From Falsibacillus albus (GTDB taxonomy: Bacteria; Bacillota; Bacilli; Bacillales; DSM-25281): a stretch of 64,000 bases of DNA. The stretch is from NCBI RefSeq assembly GCF_003668575.1, contig NZ_RCVZ01000001.1, positions 186,001-250,000 on the forward strand, read 5' to 3'. Of the stretch, positions 42,269-52,533 are shown one piece after another (within the stretch, counting starts at the first letter, position 1; every line of letters starts with the position of its first letter). A program made the position numbers and the translations under genes. A model generated the notes under the pieces. It was given only the letters and a program-made list of their open reading frames with translations. It ran no database searches and had not been told where the DNA came from.

Positions 42269-42778
42269 ATGAAATTATTAGTGGTAAGTGACAGCCACGG
42301 CTCTTCTGGTATTCTGGAGGATTTAAAAAGACGGTACGCTCAAAAGGTGGATGGCATGTTTCACTGCGGTGATTCAGAGCTTTCCCCTGATGATCCCGCA
42401 ATTACAGGATTCAAGGTCGTGAAAGGGAACTGTGATTATGGGCCAGGCTTTCCGGAGGAATCGCTGGAAGTCATCGACAATGAAAAAATCTTTGTCACCC
42501 ACGGCCACCTTTTCGGAATCAAAATGTCTTTAAATAAATTGTTCTACCATGCGAAAGAACAGGAAGCGGATTTTGTGTTTTTCGGTCATTCACATTTAGT
42601 AGGCGCTGAGATGATAGAGAACATCCTTTTTTTAAATCCTGGAAGCACCCTTCTTCCAAGAGGAAGAAATGAAGCGACGTATGCTATTGTAGAAAAAGAA
42701 AACAACCGCATAACCGTGAAAATTTTTGAAGACACCCATGAGGAAATGGTCGATTTGAGAATGGAATTTACGATATAA
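42269..42778 (+). CDS. ysnB: YfcE/MJ0936-type metallophosphoesterase YsnB
   Basis: Small calcineurin-like phosphoesterase; phosphodiesterase activity is known for relatives, but the physiological substrate is not. Metal-binding blocks are visible in 169 residues: VVSDSHGSSG near 5-14, FHCGDSEL near 31-38, VKGNCDYGPGFP near 51-62, VTHGHLFGIK near 75-84 and FFGHSHLVGAEM near 102-113. The ATG follows AAAGGGGAATAAAA two bases after the rdgB stop, so it is translationally linked to rph and rdgB. A hairpin without T-tail (42794-42831) follows. Confidence 0.92.
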   Translation: MKLLVVSDSHGSSGILEDLKRRYAQKVDGMFHCGDSELSPDDPAITGFKVVKGNCDYGPGFPEESLEVIDNEKIFVTHGHLFGIKMSLNKLFYHAKEQEADFVFFGHSHLVGAEMIENILFLNPGSTLLPRGRNEATYAIVEKENNRITVKIFEDTHEEMVDLRMEFTI

Positions 42779-42793
42779 TATAGATATTGTTCA

Positions 42794-42831
42794 GGTTTTA
42801 AGGAGGAATGAAAATTTCTCCTTAAAAACCT
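42794..42831. terminator. Hairpin between ysnB and tRNA-Arg
   Basis: GGTTTTAAGGAG pairs with CTCCTTAAAAACC with one bulge. There is no T-tract, but the stem is strong and may stop or stabilise the 3' end of the rph transcript. Confidence 0.4.
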
Positions 42832-42832
42832 A

Positions 42833-42861
42833 TTGACATTTAGACGTTTGATGAATATAAT
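42833..42861 (+). promoter_or_regulatory. Consensus promoter of tRNA-Arg
   Basis: TTGACA (42833-42838), exactly 17 bp, TATAAT (42856-42861): full agreement with the sigma-A consensus, as expected for a stable RNA gene. Confidence 0.95.
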
Positions 42862-42889
42862 AAAAAATGTCTTAAAAAACAGCAACTAA

Positions 42890-42963
<74 letters not shown>

Positions 42964-42980
42964 TAATAATTTTTACAAAC

Positions 42981-43008
42981 CAAGTTCACTGGCAAGTGGA
43001 CTTTTTTT
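42981..43008 (+). terminator. Terminator of tRNA-Arg
   Basis: AAGTTCACT (42982-42990) pairs with AGTGGACTT (42995-43003), one wobble, followed by TTTTT. Confidence 0.9.
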
Positions 43009-43020
43009 GTATTTCCAAAA

Positions 43021-43115
43021 GAGTCTTTTCTCACTAATTGCGCCATTTTAAAGGTGAAAAATTGCAATGACAATCCTATTTAGTAGCTGAGGCAACAATC
43101 TTTGAGTAAAGAGCC
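43021..43115 (+). mobile_element. MITE-like element, 95-bp minimal copy (copy 11)
   Basis: GAGTCTTTTCTCACTAATTG at 43021 and, on the minus strand, GGCTCTTTACTCAAAGATTG ending at 43115 are paired family ends enclosing only about 45 bp of unrelated sequence. It lies 12 bases behind the tRNA terminator. The rest of the gap to ysoA holds only a short palindrome ATGAACATATTCAT near 43163. Confidence 0.65.
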
Positions 43116-43226
43116 ATTATTAAAAATACGAAATTTGCAAAATGAAATAGATAAGTGAATAATGAACATATTCATCTGGTAATGTAGATTCCATGAAGAA
43201 TTTACTGAAAAAAGGACGGACTTTGC

Positions 43227-44258
43227 ATGTCAAAAGAAAAAAAGAACCAAGAAAATATTATTCTATTCCCGAATCTAAAAGAGCGGTATCTGGATATAGG
43301 GCTCGAGCATCTCAATCAGCACCGTTTCCATGAGGCGGTTGAATTTCTTCAGAAGGCCCTGCAACTGAGTGAGGGAAGGGGCGATGGCGATATTGAAATG
43401 GCACTTGCCATCGCCTTGTATGAGTCGCGCAGCTATAAGGAAGCCAAAAATATTTGCCAGGAGTTATTACATAAAGGAATCGGCGATTATTTTGAAGTGG
43501 TGGACCTGTATCTTATGATCCTTCTTCAATTGAATGAGCATCAGGAAATTGAATCGACCATCAGGGCGCTCCTGGAGGAAAGGGAAGTGCCTTCAGAGAA
43601 ACTGGAGCATTTTGAAAAGCTCCTCCAATTCAGTGAGAGGGCATTATACGCTTCCAGCCCGCAGGTGGAAGAAAATGACGATGACAATGAGGAATTAAAC
43701 CTCAGCAATCAGGTTTTATTGGAGGGCCGTAATGTACAGGAACAGGCGCTTCTCCTTGCGCAGCTGGCCCAAAAGAATATTCATCCCTACTTGAAGGAGC
43801 TGAAATCCTTCTTAAAAGATAATAAACAGCATCCTTTCCTGCAAACGATGGCTCTTAATGTTCTGAAGGAACATGCAATCGGGCACCCTGTAGAAATCTC
43901 AAAATTCGACTATACAGACGAAGTGATTCCTTCACAGCTGGATGAGGTGTTTGCAAACGATTTTTTTATCGAAATAAAGGAAGAATTGGAAAGGGAGATC
44001 GGACAGAGCAATCCGACTTTGTTTGACCAATGCATGGAATTGGTGAAAAGGCATGAATTTCTTTTATACCCGTTTGATCTGCCAGAAGCATCGCCAAAGC
44101 TTGCAGCCGCTGCATACCACTTATTGATGCTGGAATATTACGGTGAGGATCGACCTGCTGAAGTCATAGCAGAGCAATATGGGGCAGACGAAGAGGGCAT
44201 ACACAAACCATTGGCCGTTATAAGGAACCTAGAAGAAATTTCTTCTCCCATTATGTAG
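43227..44258 (+). CDS. ysoA: TPR-repeat protein YsoA
   Basis: Cytoplasmic protein with tetratricopeptide repeats, role unknown. In 343 residues the N-terminal third shows about three TPR-like helical pairs (YLDIGLEHLNQHRFHEAVEFLQKALQL near 20-47, MALAIALYESRSYKEAKNICQELL near 57-80, VDLYLMILLQLNEHQEIESTI). The remainder is an acidic linker (EENDDDNEELN) and an alpha-helical C-terminal part (LFDQCMELVKRHEFLLYPFDLP). The ATG follows a weak ribosome binding site, AAAAGGACGG. It lies upstream of tig and clpX as in B. subtilis, where the ilv-leu operon lies between the tRNA region and ysoA; that operon is absent here. Confidence 0.85.
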   Translation: MSKEKKNQENIILFPNLKERYLDIGLEHLNQHRFHEAVEFLQKALQLSEGRGDGDIEMALAIALYESRSYKEAKNICQELLHKGIGDYFEVVDLYLMILLQLNEHQEIESTIRALLEEREVPSEKLEHFEKLLQFSERALYASSPQVEENDDDNEELNLSNQVLLEGRNVQEQALLLAQLAQKNIHPYLKELKSFLKDNKQHPFLQTMALNVLKEHAIGHPVEISKFDYTDEVIPSQLDEVFANDFFIEIKEELEREIGQSNPTLFDQCMELVKRHEFLLYPFDLPEASPKLAAAAYHLLMLEYYGEDRPAEVIAEQYGADEEGIHKPLAVIRNLEEISSPIM

Positions 44259-44437
44259 CGCCGATGTTGAAACAAAGAAATCGTATGTTATAATGTAATG
44301 GTTGTAATATGTATTTATGAACATATTCCTTTTTTTCATTTTTTTACTAAGGTTTGATAATGTTTGGCAGCATCAGACCAAAAAGAAATGATCTTACTTA
44401 AAAAAACTATGAAATATAGATTGTTGGAGGGAAAAGT

Positions 44438-45724
44438 ATGTCTGTAAAATGGGAAAAATTAGAAGGCAACCAAGGTGTATTAACTGTTGAAGTTGATGCG
44501 GACACAGTTAAAGAAGGCTTGGATTCAGCGTTCAAAAAAGTCGTAAAACAAGTAAATGTACCTGGGTTCCGTAAAGGGAAAATGCCGCGCGGTATGTTCG
44601 AACAACGTTTCGGTGTAGAATCATTATACCAAGACGCATTGGACTTCATTTTACCTGAAGCATATGCGAAAGCAGTCGAGGAAACAGGAATCGAGCCTGT
44701 TGACCGTCCAGAAATCGACGTTGAACAAATGGAAAAAGGCAAAGAGCTTATCTTCAAGGCGACAGTTACAGTTAAGCCGGAAGTTAAATTAGGCGACTAC
44801 AAAGGTCTTGAAGTAGAAAAAATGGATACAGAAGTAACTGATGAAGATGTTGACAATGAATTGAAAACTCTTCAAGAGCGCCAAGCTGAATTAGTTGTAA
44901 AAGAAGAAGCAAAAGCTGAGAATGGTGATACTGTTGTCATCGATTTTGAAGGATTTGTCGACGGTGAAGCATTTGAAGGCGGAAAAGCAGAAAACTATTC
45001 AATCGAATTAGGTTCAGGCACTTTCATTCCTGGCTTTGAAGATCAATTAGTTGGAGCTGCTGCTGGAGAAGAGAAAGAAGTCGAGGTTTCTTTCCCTGAA
45101 GAGTACCATGCGGCTGAATTAGCTGGCAAACCGGCTACATTCAAAGTGAAAGTTCATGAAATCAAAGGCAAAGAGCTTCCAGAGCTTGATGACGAGTTTG
45201 CTAAAGATGTCGATGAAGAAGTTGAGACTTTGGCTGAACTTAAAGAAAAAATCAAAAACCGTTTGGTTGAAAGCAAGAAAAGTGAATCAGAACAAGCTCT
45301 TCGCGATACACTAGTAGAGAAAGCAACTGAAAACAGCGAAGTGGAAATCCCGCAAGTCATGATTGACGCAGAAGTTGATAGAATGATGCAGGAATTCGGA
45401 CAACGCCTTCAAATGCAAGGCATGAACCTTGAAATGTATTTCCAATTCTCAGGTCAGGATGAAGAAGCACTGCGCACGCAAATGAAAGAAGATGCTGAGA
45501 AGCGCGTTCGCACTAACTTGACTTTAGAAGCGATTGCCAAAGCTGAAAACTTCGAAGTGGCAGACGAGGAAGTAGAAGAGGAAATCAACAAAATGGCTGA
45601 AATGTATAACATGTCAGCAGACAACATTAAACAAGCTCTTGGAAATCTTGAAGGTTTGAAAACAGATCTTCAAATTCGCAAAGCTGTAGAATTCCTTGTA
45701 GAAAATAGCAAAACTGTAGCATAA
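44438..45724 (+). CDS. tig: Trigger factor
   Basis: Ribosome-bound chaperone and prolyl isomerase that receives nascent chains. The N-terminal ribosome-binding domain carries the signature [11 protein letters not shown] (about residues 40-50). The FKBP-like isomerase domain is at about 150-245 ([37 protein letters not shown]). The long helical C-terminal chaperone domain runs to residue 428. The ATG follows TTGGAGGGAAAAGT. It has its own upstream AT-rich region with a TATAAT at 44288-44293 and a terminator at 45747-45778, so it is transcribed separately from clpX. Confidence 0.98.
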   Translation: MSVKWEKLEGNQGVLTVEVDADTVKEGLDSAFKKVVKQVNVPGFRKGKMPRGMFEQRFGVESLYQDALDFILPEAYAKAVEETGIEPVDRPEIDVEQMEKGKELIFKATVTVKPEVKLGDYKGLEVEKMDTEVTDEDVDNELKTLQERQAELVVKEEAKAENGDTVVIDFEGFVDGEAFEGGKAENYSIELGSGTFIPGFEDQLVGAAAGEEKEVEVSFPEEYHAAELAGKPATFKVKVHEIKGKELPELDDEFAKDVDEEVETLAELKEKIKNRLVESKKSESEQALRDTLVEKATENSEVEIPQVMIDAEVDRMMQEFGQRLQMQGMNLEMYFQFSGQDEEALRTQMKEDAEKRVRTNLTLEAIAKAENFEVADEEVEEEINKMAEMYNMSADNIKQALGNLEGLKTDLQIRKAVEFLVENSKTVA

Positions 45725-45746
45725 TATATTATAATTAAGAATATTT

Positions 45747-45778
45747 AACAAGGCGCGAATTAATCGTGCCTTGTTTTA
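45747..45778 (+). terminator. Intrinsic terminator of tig
   Basis: ACAAGGC and GCCTTGT form the base of a stem with an upper part CGA..TCG, followed by TTTTATAC. Confidence 0.85.
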
Positions 45779-46010
45779 TACAAAAAAATAATACATAATT
45801 GGAATACAAAACGAGTTTTAGGGTAATGGCTGTAGAGTAAGTTTTTTTACATAATGCATCTGAGAGTTAACATTACTTGTCTTTGCAAGAAATGTGTTAA
45901 AATGCAATACATAACATTTTTTCTGGGCTTAATGACTGAGAATTAAGCTAATAAGGAAGCATCACAGATCCGCACAAAAAACATAGTAGTTTATATAAGG
46001 GGTGAACTCA

Positions 46011-47282
46011 TTGTTTAAATTTAACGATGAAAAAGGACAATTGAAGTGTTCCTTCTGTGGCAAAACACAGGATCAAGTCAGGAAGCTCGTGGCTGGACCT
46101 GGTGTTTATATATGCGATGAGTGTATCGAATTGTGCACAGAAATCGTAGAAGAGGAACTGGGAACGGAAGAAGAAGTAGAATTTAAGGACGTACCGAAGC
46201 CAAAAGAAATCCGTGAAATATTGGACGAATACGTCATTGGACAGGATCAGGCGAAAAAGTCCCTTGCCGTAGCCGTTTATAACCATTACAAACGCATCAA
46301 TTCAAATAGTAAAGTGGATGATGTTGAATTGGCAAAGAGCAACATTTGTCTGATTGGGCCGACTGGAAGCGGGAAGACGCTATTAGCCCAAACACTTGCA
46401 AGGATCTTAAATGTGCCTTTTGCAATTGCCGACGCAACTTCTTTGACCGAAGCTGGATATGTTGGTGAAGATGTAGAAAATATCTTGTTGAAGCTTATCC
46501 AAGCTGCTGATTATGATGTGGAAAAAGCTGAAAAAGGGATTATCTACATCGATGAAATTGATAAAGTTGCCCGCAAGTCAGAAAACCCATCGATTACGCG
46601 TGACGTTTCCGGTGAAGGTGTTCAGCAAGCCTTGCTGAAGATCCTAGAAGGAACTGTTGCAAGTGTTCCTCCACAAGGTGGAAGAAAACACCCGCATCAG
46701 GAATTCATTCAAATCGACACGACCAATATCCTCTTTATTTGTGGTGGGGCATTCGATGGCGTGGAACAAATCATTAAGCGCCGCCTTGGCCAAAAAGTCA
46801 TCGGTTTCGGATCCGAAACGAAAAAAGAAGAAGTGGATGAAAAAGCACTTCTTGCGAAGGTTGTACCTGAAGACTTATTGAAGTTTGGTTTGATTCCAGA
46901 GTTCATCGGACGTCTTCCTGTCATTGCCAGCTTGACTCCATTGGATGAAGCTGCTTTGATTGAAATCTTAACAAAACCAAAAAATGCGCTGGTCAAACAA
47001 TATCAAAAAATGCTTGAATTGGATGAAGTAGAGCTTGATTTCGAAGAAGGCGCATTAGTAGAGATCGCCAAAAAGGCAATCGAACGTAAAACCGGAGCCC
47101 GTGGTTTGAGGTCAATCATTGAAACCATCATGCTTGACGTAATGTTTGATCTGCCGTCACGGGATGATATCAAAAAATGCATCATTACAAAGGACACGGT
47201 CCTCGACAACAAGGCACCGAAGCTTCTTCTGGAAGATGGAACGATTGTATCTGCAAGTGAGGAAACGAAAACCTCTGCTTGA
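46011..47282 (+). CDS. clpX: ATP-dependent protease ATPase subunit ClpX
   Basis: AAA+ unfoldase that feeds substrates to ClpP. The N-terminal zinc domain has four Cys (CSFCGKTQ.., YICDECIEL, about residues 12-40). Walker A GPTGSGKT is near 115 and Walker [10 protein letters not shown] near 180. The ClpP-binding loop VIGFGSE is near 265. The C-terminal small domain ([22 protein letters not shown]) follows. TTG 46011 is taken as start because the family begins MFKFN and GGGGTGAAC lies just upstream; a GTG nine bases earlier falls inside that ribosome binding site. 423 residues. Terminator at 47349-47386. Confidence 0.97.
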   Translation: MFKFNDEKGQLKCSFCGKTQDQVRKLVAGPGVYICDECIELCTEIVEEELGTEEEVEFKDVPKPKEIREILDEYVIGQDQAKKSLAVAVYNHYKRINSNSKVDDVELAKSNICLIGPTGSGKTLLAQTLARILNVPFAIADATSLTEAGYVGEDVENILLKLIQAADYDVEKAEKGIIYIDEIDKVARKSENPSITRDVSGEGVQQALLKILEGTVASVPPQGGRKHPHQEFIQIDTTNILFICGGAFDGVEQIIKRRLGQKVIGFGSETKKEEVDEKALLAKVVPEDLLKFGLIPEFIGRLPVIASLTPLDEAALIEILTKPKNALVKQYQKMLELDEVELDFEEGALVEIAKKAIERKTGARGLRSIIETIMLDVMFDLPSRDDIKKCIITKDTVLDNKAPKLLLEDGTIVSASEETKTSA

Positions 47283-47348
47283 TATTAAATCTCGGGGTGC
47301 TTGCTGGGTGAACACGACCTTTGCAGATTTAACCTGAAAAACATACTT

Positions 47349-47386
47349 TAAAAGCCTGGAAAAGGATATCTTTTCCGGGCTTTTTT
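47349..47386 (+). terminator. Intrinsic terminator of clpX
   Basis: AAAAGCCTGGAAAAG pairs with CTTTTCCGGGCTTTT (one wobble) around GATAT, with a T-tract. Confidence 0.93.
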
Positions 47387-47468
47387 AATGGGAAATTTGG
47401 TTTATTCCCTCATTCGCACGGAGATACTAACACGTATCAACAGAAAGTGACGACTTGGAGGGAAATGC

Positions 47469-49133
47469 ATGGGTTGGACAGGAATAGCATTATTGATACA
47501 GTTGTTTTTTGGAGTGATCATCGGGCTATATTTTTGGAATTTATTAAAGAGTCAAAGGTCGCAAAAGGTATCAATCGACCGTGAATCGAGAAAGGAAATG
47601 GACCAGCTTCGGAAAATGCGTTCCATCTCATTAACGGAGCCTTTGGCAGAAAAAGTACGCCCTGCCAGGTTTGATGATATTGTCGGGCAAAAAGATGGGA
47701 TTAAAGCACTGAAAGCGGCGCTATGTGGACCCAATCCCCAGCATGTCATCATCTATGGACCTCCTGGAGTGGGAAAAACGGCAGCGGCCAGATTGGTGCT
47801 GGAAGAAGCAAAAAAACAAACGAAATCCCCATTCCGTCCAAAATCTGTATTTGTTGAGCTTGATGCGACAACAGCAAGATTTGATGAACGGGGCATTGCA
47901 GATCCCTTGATTGGATCCGTGCATGATCCTATTTATCAAGGGGCAGGAGCCATGGGCCAGGCAGGAATTCCACAGCCAAAACAAGGAGCGGTTACCAATG
48001 CACACGGCGGAGTGTTATTTATCGATGAAATCGGCGAGCTGCACCCGATTCAAATGAATAAATTGCTGAAAGTACTCGAGGATCGCAAGGTTTTCCTCGA
48101 AAGTGCATATTATAGCGAAGAAAATACGCAGATTCCCACTCACATTCATGATATTTTCAAAAATGGGCTTCCTGCAGATTTCCGTTTGATCGGAGCCACT
48201 ACGAGGACACCGAATGAAATTCCGCCTGCCATACGTTCGAGATGCATGGAGGTATTCTTCAGAGAGTTGGAACAGGATGAAGTGAAGGTCGTCGCGAAAA
48301 AAGCAGCCGAAAAAGTCAGCCTTCATATTAGCGATGAAGGGTTGAATACACTTTCCAGTTATGCGAGAAACGGGCGTGAAGCCGTGAACATGGTCCAGAT
48401 CGCAGCAGGGATTGCGATTACGGAAGACAGGGAATTCATCCGTGATGAAGATATTGAATGGATGGTGCATTCGAGCCAGATGAATCCTCGGTTGGACCGG
48501 AAAATCGGCAAGAATGCCACAATCGGTTTAGTAAACGGACTTGCTGTTACAGGTCCGAACAGCGGATCATTGCTGGAAATTGAAGTGACTGTCATTCCCG
48601 CAAAGGATAAGGGCTCGATTAATATTACAGGAATAGTCGAAGAAGAAAGCATCGGGGACCGCAGTAAGTCGATCAGAAGAAAAAGCATGGCTAAGGGGTC
48701 GATTGAAAATGTGATCACAGTGCTTAGATCAATGGCGGTTCCCGCAGATCAATATGATATACATGTCAACTTCCCTGGAGGAATACCCGTAGACGGACCA
48801 TCGGCCGGCATTGCAATGGCGACTGGCATCTATTCGGCGATATACAAAATTCCGGTTGATCACACGGTGGCGATGACCGGTGAAATTAGCATCCATGGTC
48901 ATGTTAAGCCGATCGGAGGAGTATTTGCCAAAGCAAAGGCAGCGAAATTGGCCGGCGCTAAAAAAGTGATTGTCCCGAGTGAAAATATGCAATCGATGCT
49001 TGGAGAAATCGATGGAATCGAAATCATACCGGTTTCGCAGCTTGAAGAAGTCTTCAAGCATGCGCTCAAGGACGCAAGAGAAAGCATAGATTTGTTTAAG
49101 CAGCCAAACAGCCAAGATAAAAAGAGTGTGTAA
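47469..49133 (+). CDS. lonB: ATP-dependent protease LonB
   Basis: Membrane-anchored Lon-type protease; in B. subtilis it is made in the forespore under sigma-F. An N-terminal membrane helix (GIALLIQLFFGVIIGLYFW, residues about 4-22) precedes the AAA+ domain with Walker [16 protein letters not shown] near 96 and GGVLFIDEIGELHP near 180. The protease domain is C-terminal: catalytic Ser in DGPSAGIAMATG near 442 and catalytic Lys in HVKPIGGVFAKAKAA near 485. The ATG follows CTTGGAGGGAAATGC. Length 554 residues. It precedes lonA, separated by a hairpin and a possible short ORF. I did not find a clear sigma-F promoter. Confidence 0.95.
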   Translation: MGWTGIALLIQLFFGVIIGLYFWNLLKSQRSQKVSIDRESRKEMDQLRKMRSISLTEPLAEKVRPARFDDIVGQKDGIKALKAALCGPNPQHVIIYGPPGVGKTAAARLVLEEAKKQTKSPFRPKSVFVELDATTARFDERGIADPLIGSVHDPIYQGAGAMGQAGIPQPKQGAVTNAHGGVLFIDEIGELHPIQMNKLLKVLEDRKVFLESAYYSEENTQIPTHIHDIFKNGLPADFRLIGATTRTPNEIPPAIRSRCMEVFFRELEQDEVKVVAKKAAEKVSLHISDEGLNTLSSYARNGREAVNMVQIAAGIAITEDREFIRDEDIEWMVHSSQMNPRLDRKIGKNATIGLVNGLAVTGPNSGSLLEIEVTVIPAKDKGSINITGIVEEESIGDRSKSIRRKSMAKGSIENVITVLRSMAVPADQYDIHVNFPGGIPVDGPSAGIAMATGIYSAIYKIPVDHTVAMTGEISIHGHVKPIGGVFAKAKAAKLAGAKKVIVPSENMQSMLGEIDGIEIIPVSQLEEVFKHALKDARESIDLFKQPNSQDKKSV

Positions 49134-49136
49134 AAG

Positions 49137-49205
49137 ACCTGGCGCTTCCCTGTATATATCAGGAGGAATAACTTGATATGCTGTGGGGGAAAGCCAGGTT
49201 TTTTC
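49137..49205 (+). terminator. Long hairpin behind lonB
   Basis: ACCTGGC (49137-49143), with TCCC further in, pairs with GGGGGA and GCCAGGT (49193-49199), followed by TTTTTTC. The large loop contains AGGAGG and the start of the 25-codon ORF at 49178. Confidence 0.65.
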
Positions 49206-49255
49206 TATATAGCCATAGGGTCTGTGCATACTCCATGATGGACACCCATTGGTAA
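49178..49255 (+). CDS. Possible 25-codon ORF between lonB and lonA
   Basis: The ATG at 49178 is preceded by a perfect AGGAGG (49161-49166) with an 11-base spacing. The frame MLWGKARFFLYSHRVC.. ends MMDTHW with TAA. It is rich in aromatic and basic residues and has no clear membrane helix. Its first third overlaps the 3' arm of the terminator-like hairpin, so translation and hairpin formation would compete, as in a leader-peptide attenuator for lonA. I do not recognise the peptide and the spacing is on the long side, so this is only a candidate. Confidence 0.35.
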   Translation: MLWGKARFFLYSHRVCAYSMMDTHW

Positions 49256-49324
49256 ATGAGTTAGAATTGTACAAAGTATATTAACTAGTGAAAAGGAATT
49301 ATGCAGTTACGGAGGTGCGCTGAA

Positions 49325-51649
49325 ATGGCGAAAAAAAATGAAAACATCGTTCCCCTCCTTCCATTAAGAGGATTGCTTGTTTACCCTACGATGGTCCTTC
49401 ATTTAGACGTAGGTCGTGAACGATCTGTTCAGGCCCTTGAACAAGCAATGATGGATGATCATTTGATTTTTTTAACGACCCAAAAAGAGGTATCTATAGA
49501 TAATCCAGAGGAAGACGATTTATACAAAATGGGGACTTTAACAAAGGTAAAGCAAATGTTGAAGCTTCCAAATGGTACGATTCGGGTTCTAGTGGAAGGA
49601 CTTAATCGAGCGGAAATTGTTCAATTTTATGATGAAGAAGACTATTACGCAGTCGAGCTTAGCATCTATGAGGATGATGAATCTGCAAACGTTGAAAAAC
49701 AGGCTTTAATGAGAACGATGCTCGAATATTTTGAGCAATACATAAAGCTTTCGAAAAAAATATCTTCTGAAACATATTCCACAGTTTCGGATATCGAAGA
49801 GCCTGGAAGACTTGCAGATATTGTCGCTTCCCATCTTCCTATGAAGCTGAAAGATAAGCAGGAAATCTTGGAAATCATCGATGTCAAAGAACGTTTGGAC
49901 CGCGTAATTGAAATCATATTAAATGAAAAAGAAGTATTGAATTTGGAAAAAAAGATTGGCCAGCGTGTAAAAAGATCTATGGAGCGCACACAAAAAGAAT
50001 ATTATTTGCGTGAGCAAATGAAGGCCATCCAGAAAGAGCTTGGCGATAAAGAAGGAAAAACAGGCGAAATTTCTGAGCTTACCGAGAAAATAGAGGGAGC
50101 GGGTATGCCGGAATCGGCCAAAAATACCGCGATAAAAGAACTTGACCGCTATGAAAAAGTACCGTCCAGTTCTGCAGAAAGTGCTGTCATCCGAAATTAT
50201 ATCGATTGGCTGATTTCCCTGCCTTGGTCAAAGGAAACAAAGGATGATTTAAATATCCATAAAGCTGAAAGCATCCTTGAAAGAGACCATTACGGGTTGG
50301 AAAAAGTAAAGGAACGAGTGCTTGAATATTTAGCCGTACAACAATTGACGAACTCCTTGAAAGGACCGATTCTCTGCCTCGCAGGACCTCCTGGTGTAGG
50401 GAAGACGAGCCTTGCAAGATCCATCGCCGAATCACTCGACCGTAAGTTTGTCAGAGTATCCCTAGGAGGGGTGCGCGACGAATCCGAAATCAGGGGACAC
50501 CGCCGTACGTACGTAGGGGCTATGCCTGGCCGCATCATACAAGGCATGAAAAAAGCCGGAACAAACAATCCAGTATTTTTATTGGATGAAATCGATAAAA
50601 TGTCAAATGATTTCCGTGGTGATCCATCCTCTGCAATGCTGGAAGTGCTGGATCCTGAACAAAACCATAATTTCAGCGACCACTATATTGAAGAGCCATT
50701 TGATTTATCAAAAGTGATGTTCGTAGCTACAGCCAATAATTTAGGAACCATTCCTGCGCCATTAAGGGATAGGATGGAGATCATCACGATTGCCGGCTAT
50801 ACCGAACAGGAAAAGATTCATATTGCCAAAGATCATCTTCTTCCAAAACAGTTGAAGGAGCATGGACTGACGAAAGGGCAGCTTCAAGTGAGGGAAGATG
50901 CCATTCAAAGCATCGTACGTCATTATACGAGGGAAGCTGGGGTCCGCGGTTTGGAGCGCCAGTTGGCAGCTCTCTGCAGAAAGACTGCTAAAATATTGGT
51001 TTCAGGCGAGAAAAAACGAGTCGTCATATCTGGGAAGAAGCTTGTAGAGTTTCTTGGCAAGCCGATATTCCGATATGGCCAGGCCGAGCAGGAAAATCAA
51101 ATTGGGGTAGCCACTGGACTTGCTTATACGACAGTTGGGGGCGATACGCTTCAGATCGAAGTGTCCTTATCCCCGGGGAAAGGCAAGCTTGTATTGACAG
51201 GCAAGCTTGGCGATGTGATGAAGGAGTCTGCTCAAACAGCCTTCAGCCTTGTTCGTTCAAAGGCAAAAGAACTGCATTTGGATGAGAACTTCCATGAAAA
51301 GGTGGACATTCATATTCATGTACCCGAAGGAGCTGTCCCGAAGGACGGTCCATCCGCAGGAATTACAATCACAACCGCACTGATTTCAGCCTTGACAGAT
51401 AACCCGATCCGCAAGGAAGTGGGGATGACCGGGGAAGTGACCCTCCGCGGCCGTGTCCTCCCGATCGGCGGCGTCAAGGAAAAAACGTTGAGTGCGCATA
51501 GAGCGGGCTTGAAGACAATCATCCTTCCAAAGGATAATGAAAAGGATATAGATGACATTCCTGACTCCATTCGTGAAGAGTTAAGCTTTGTTCTTGTATC
51601 CCATATCGATGAAGTTTTGAAAATAGCATTAGCAGGTGATACAGAATGA
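49325..51649 (+). CDS. lonA: ATP-dependent protease LonA
   Basis: Cytosolic Lon protease that degrades damaged and regulatory proteins. The N-terminal substrate-binding domain covers about residues 1-200 ([23 protein letters not shown] at the start). It is followed by a coiled coil, the AAA+ domain with Walker [16 protein letters not shown] near 355 and [13 protein letters not shown] near 420, and the protease domain with catalytic Ser in [11 protein letters not shown] near 675 and Lys in [19 protein letters not shown] near 718. ATG 49325 follows GGAGGTG by seven bases and gives 774 residues, the B. subtilis length; eight extra in-frame codons upstream overlap the ribosome binding site. Its end overlaps the engB start by four bases. 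Confidence 0.98.
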   Translation: MAKKNENIVPLLPLRGLLVYPTMVLHLDVGRERSVQALEQAMMDDHLIFLTTQKEVSIDNPEEDDLYKMGTLTKVKQMLKLPNGTIRVLVEGLNRAEIVQFYDEEDYYAVELSIYEDDESANVEKQALMRTMLEYFEQYIKLSKKISSETYSTVSDIEEPGRLADIVASHLPMKLKDKQEILEIIDVKERLDRVIEIILNEKEVLNLEKKIGQRVKRSMERTQKEYYLREQMKAIQKELGDKEGKTGEISELTEKIEGAGMPESAKNTAIKELDRYEKVPSSSAESAVIRNYIDWLISLPWSKETKDDLNIHKAESILERDHYGLEKVKERVLEYLAVQQLTNSLKGPILCLAGPPGVGKTSLARSIAESLDRKFVRVSLGGVRDESEIRGHRRTYVGAMPGRIIQGMKKAGTNNPVFLLDEIDKMSNDFRGDPSSAMLEVLDPEQNHNFSDHYIEEPFDLSKVMFVATANNLGTIPAPLRDRMEIITIAGYTEQEKIHIAKDHLLPKQLKEHGLTKGQLQVREDAIQSIVRHYTREAGVRGLERQLAALCRKTAKILVSGEKKRVVISGKKLVEFLGKPIFRYGQAEQENQIGVATGLAYTTVGGDTLQIEVSLSPGKGKLVLTGKLGDVMKESAQTAFSLVRSKAKELHLDENFHEKVDIHIHVPEGAVPKDGPSAGITITTALISALTDNPIRKEVGMTGEVTLRGRVLPIGGVKEKTLSAHRAGLKTIILPKDNEKDIDDIPDSIREELSFVLVSHIDEVLKIALAGDTE

Positions 51650-52227
51650 AAGTAAACGATGTAGAATTAGTCATCAGCGCCGTCAGGCCAGAGCAATACC
51701 CGGAAGATCGATTGCCTGAATTTGCGTTGGCTGGACGATCCAATGTAGGTAAATCATCCTTCATCAATAAAATGATCGGGAGAAAAAGCATGGCCAGGAT
51801 TTCCTCGAAACCAGGAAAGACCCAAACGCTTAACTTTTACAAAATCGAAGAAACGTTATTTTTTGTCGATGTACCCGGATACGGTTTTGCGAAGGTTTCC
51901 AAAAAAGAAAGGGAAGCCTGGGGCAGGATGATTGAAACGTATATTACAAGCCGGGAAGAGCTTCAGGCCGTCGTCATGATCGTCGATTTGCGCCACCCGC
52001 CGACAAACGACGATATCATGATGTATGATTTCTTGAAACATCATGACCTTCCATGCATCATCATCGCGACAAAGGCGGATAAAATCCCGAAAGGCAAATG
52101 GCAAAAGCATTTGAAGGTGACAAAGGAGACCCTGGACCTTGAGAAGGAAGATCAAATCGTTCTTTTCTCATCAGAAACGGGTTTGGGGAAAGATGAAGCC
52201 TGGAATGCCATCAAAAGATTCATGTAA
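51646..52227 (+). CDS. engB: Ribosome biogenesis GTPase EngB (YsxC)
   Basis: Essential GTPase that acts late in 50S subunit assembly. All G motifs are present in 193 residues: G1 [12 protein letters not shown] near 31-42, G2 region [13 protein letters not shown] near 54-66, G3 [10 protein letters not shown] near 75-84, G4 [12 protein letters not shown] near 141-152 and the G5-type [13 protein letters not shown] near 173-185. The ATG overlaps the lonA stop (ATGA), so translation is coupled. A terminator follows at 52287-52338. The 306 bp after engB contain this terminator and AT-rich sequence without a clear promoter. Confidence 0.97.
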   Translation: MKVNDVELVISAVRPEQYPEDRLPEFALAGRSNVGKSSFINKMIGRKSMARISSKPGKTQTLNFYKIEETLFFVDVPGYGFAKVSKKEREAWGRMIETYITSREELQAVVMIVDLRHPPTNDDIMMYDFLKHHDLPCIIIATKADKIPKGKWQKHLKVTKETLDLEKEDQIVLFSSETGLGKDEAWNAIKRFM

Positions 52228-52286
52228 GTCATAAAGGCTTTGTTGTTGGGCGTTAGGAAAAAAAGTATAACTAAAAAATACATCCC

Positions 52287-52338
52287 AGACTGTAGGTGAA
52301 CCCGAAAAATATCGGATTAGCCTGCAGTCTTTTTATTT
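52287..52338 (+). terminator. Terminator of lonA-engB
   Basis: AGACTGTAGG (52287-52296) pairs with CCTGCAGTCT (52321-52330), one wobble, followed by TTTTATTT. Confidence 0.8.
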
Positions 52339-52533
52339 GTAAGTGAATGTAATTAAGAGGATTTTGCAATATCTGCAGGCATTTACAAGCAAATGGGAGG
52401 TAAAGTGTTTACAGCCCAAATTTTAAGGGTATATACAAAATAAACCATTTATATGAATTTTGAGAAAATTCTTATTTAATGGTACGCTTGTATAAGTCTT
52501 TATAAAAAGAGAGCCAAGGGGGAATTTTGAAAA

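Noticed and set aside
43155-43180. ATGAACATATTCAT palindrome before ysoA as a FadR site
   Set aside because: The half-sites are too short and the spacing differs from the two good FadR sites.
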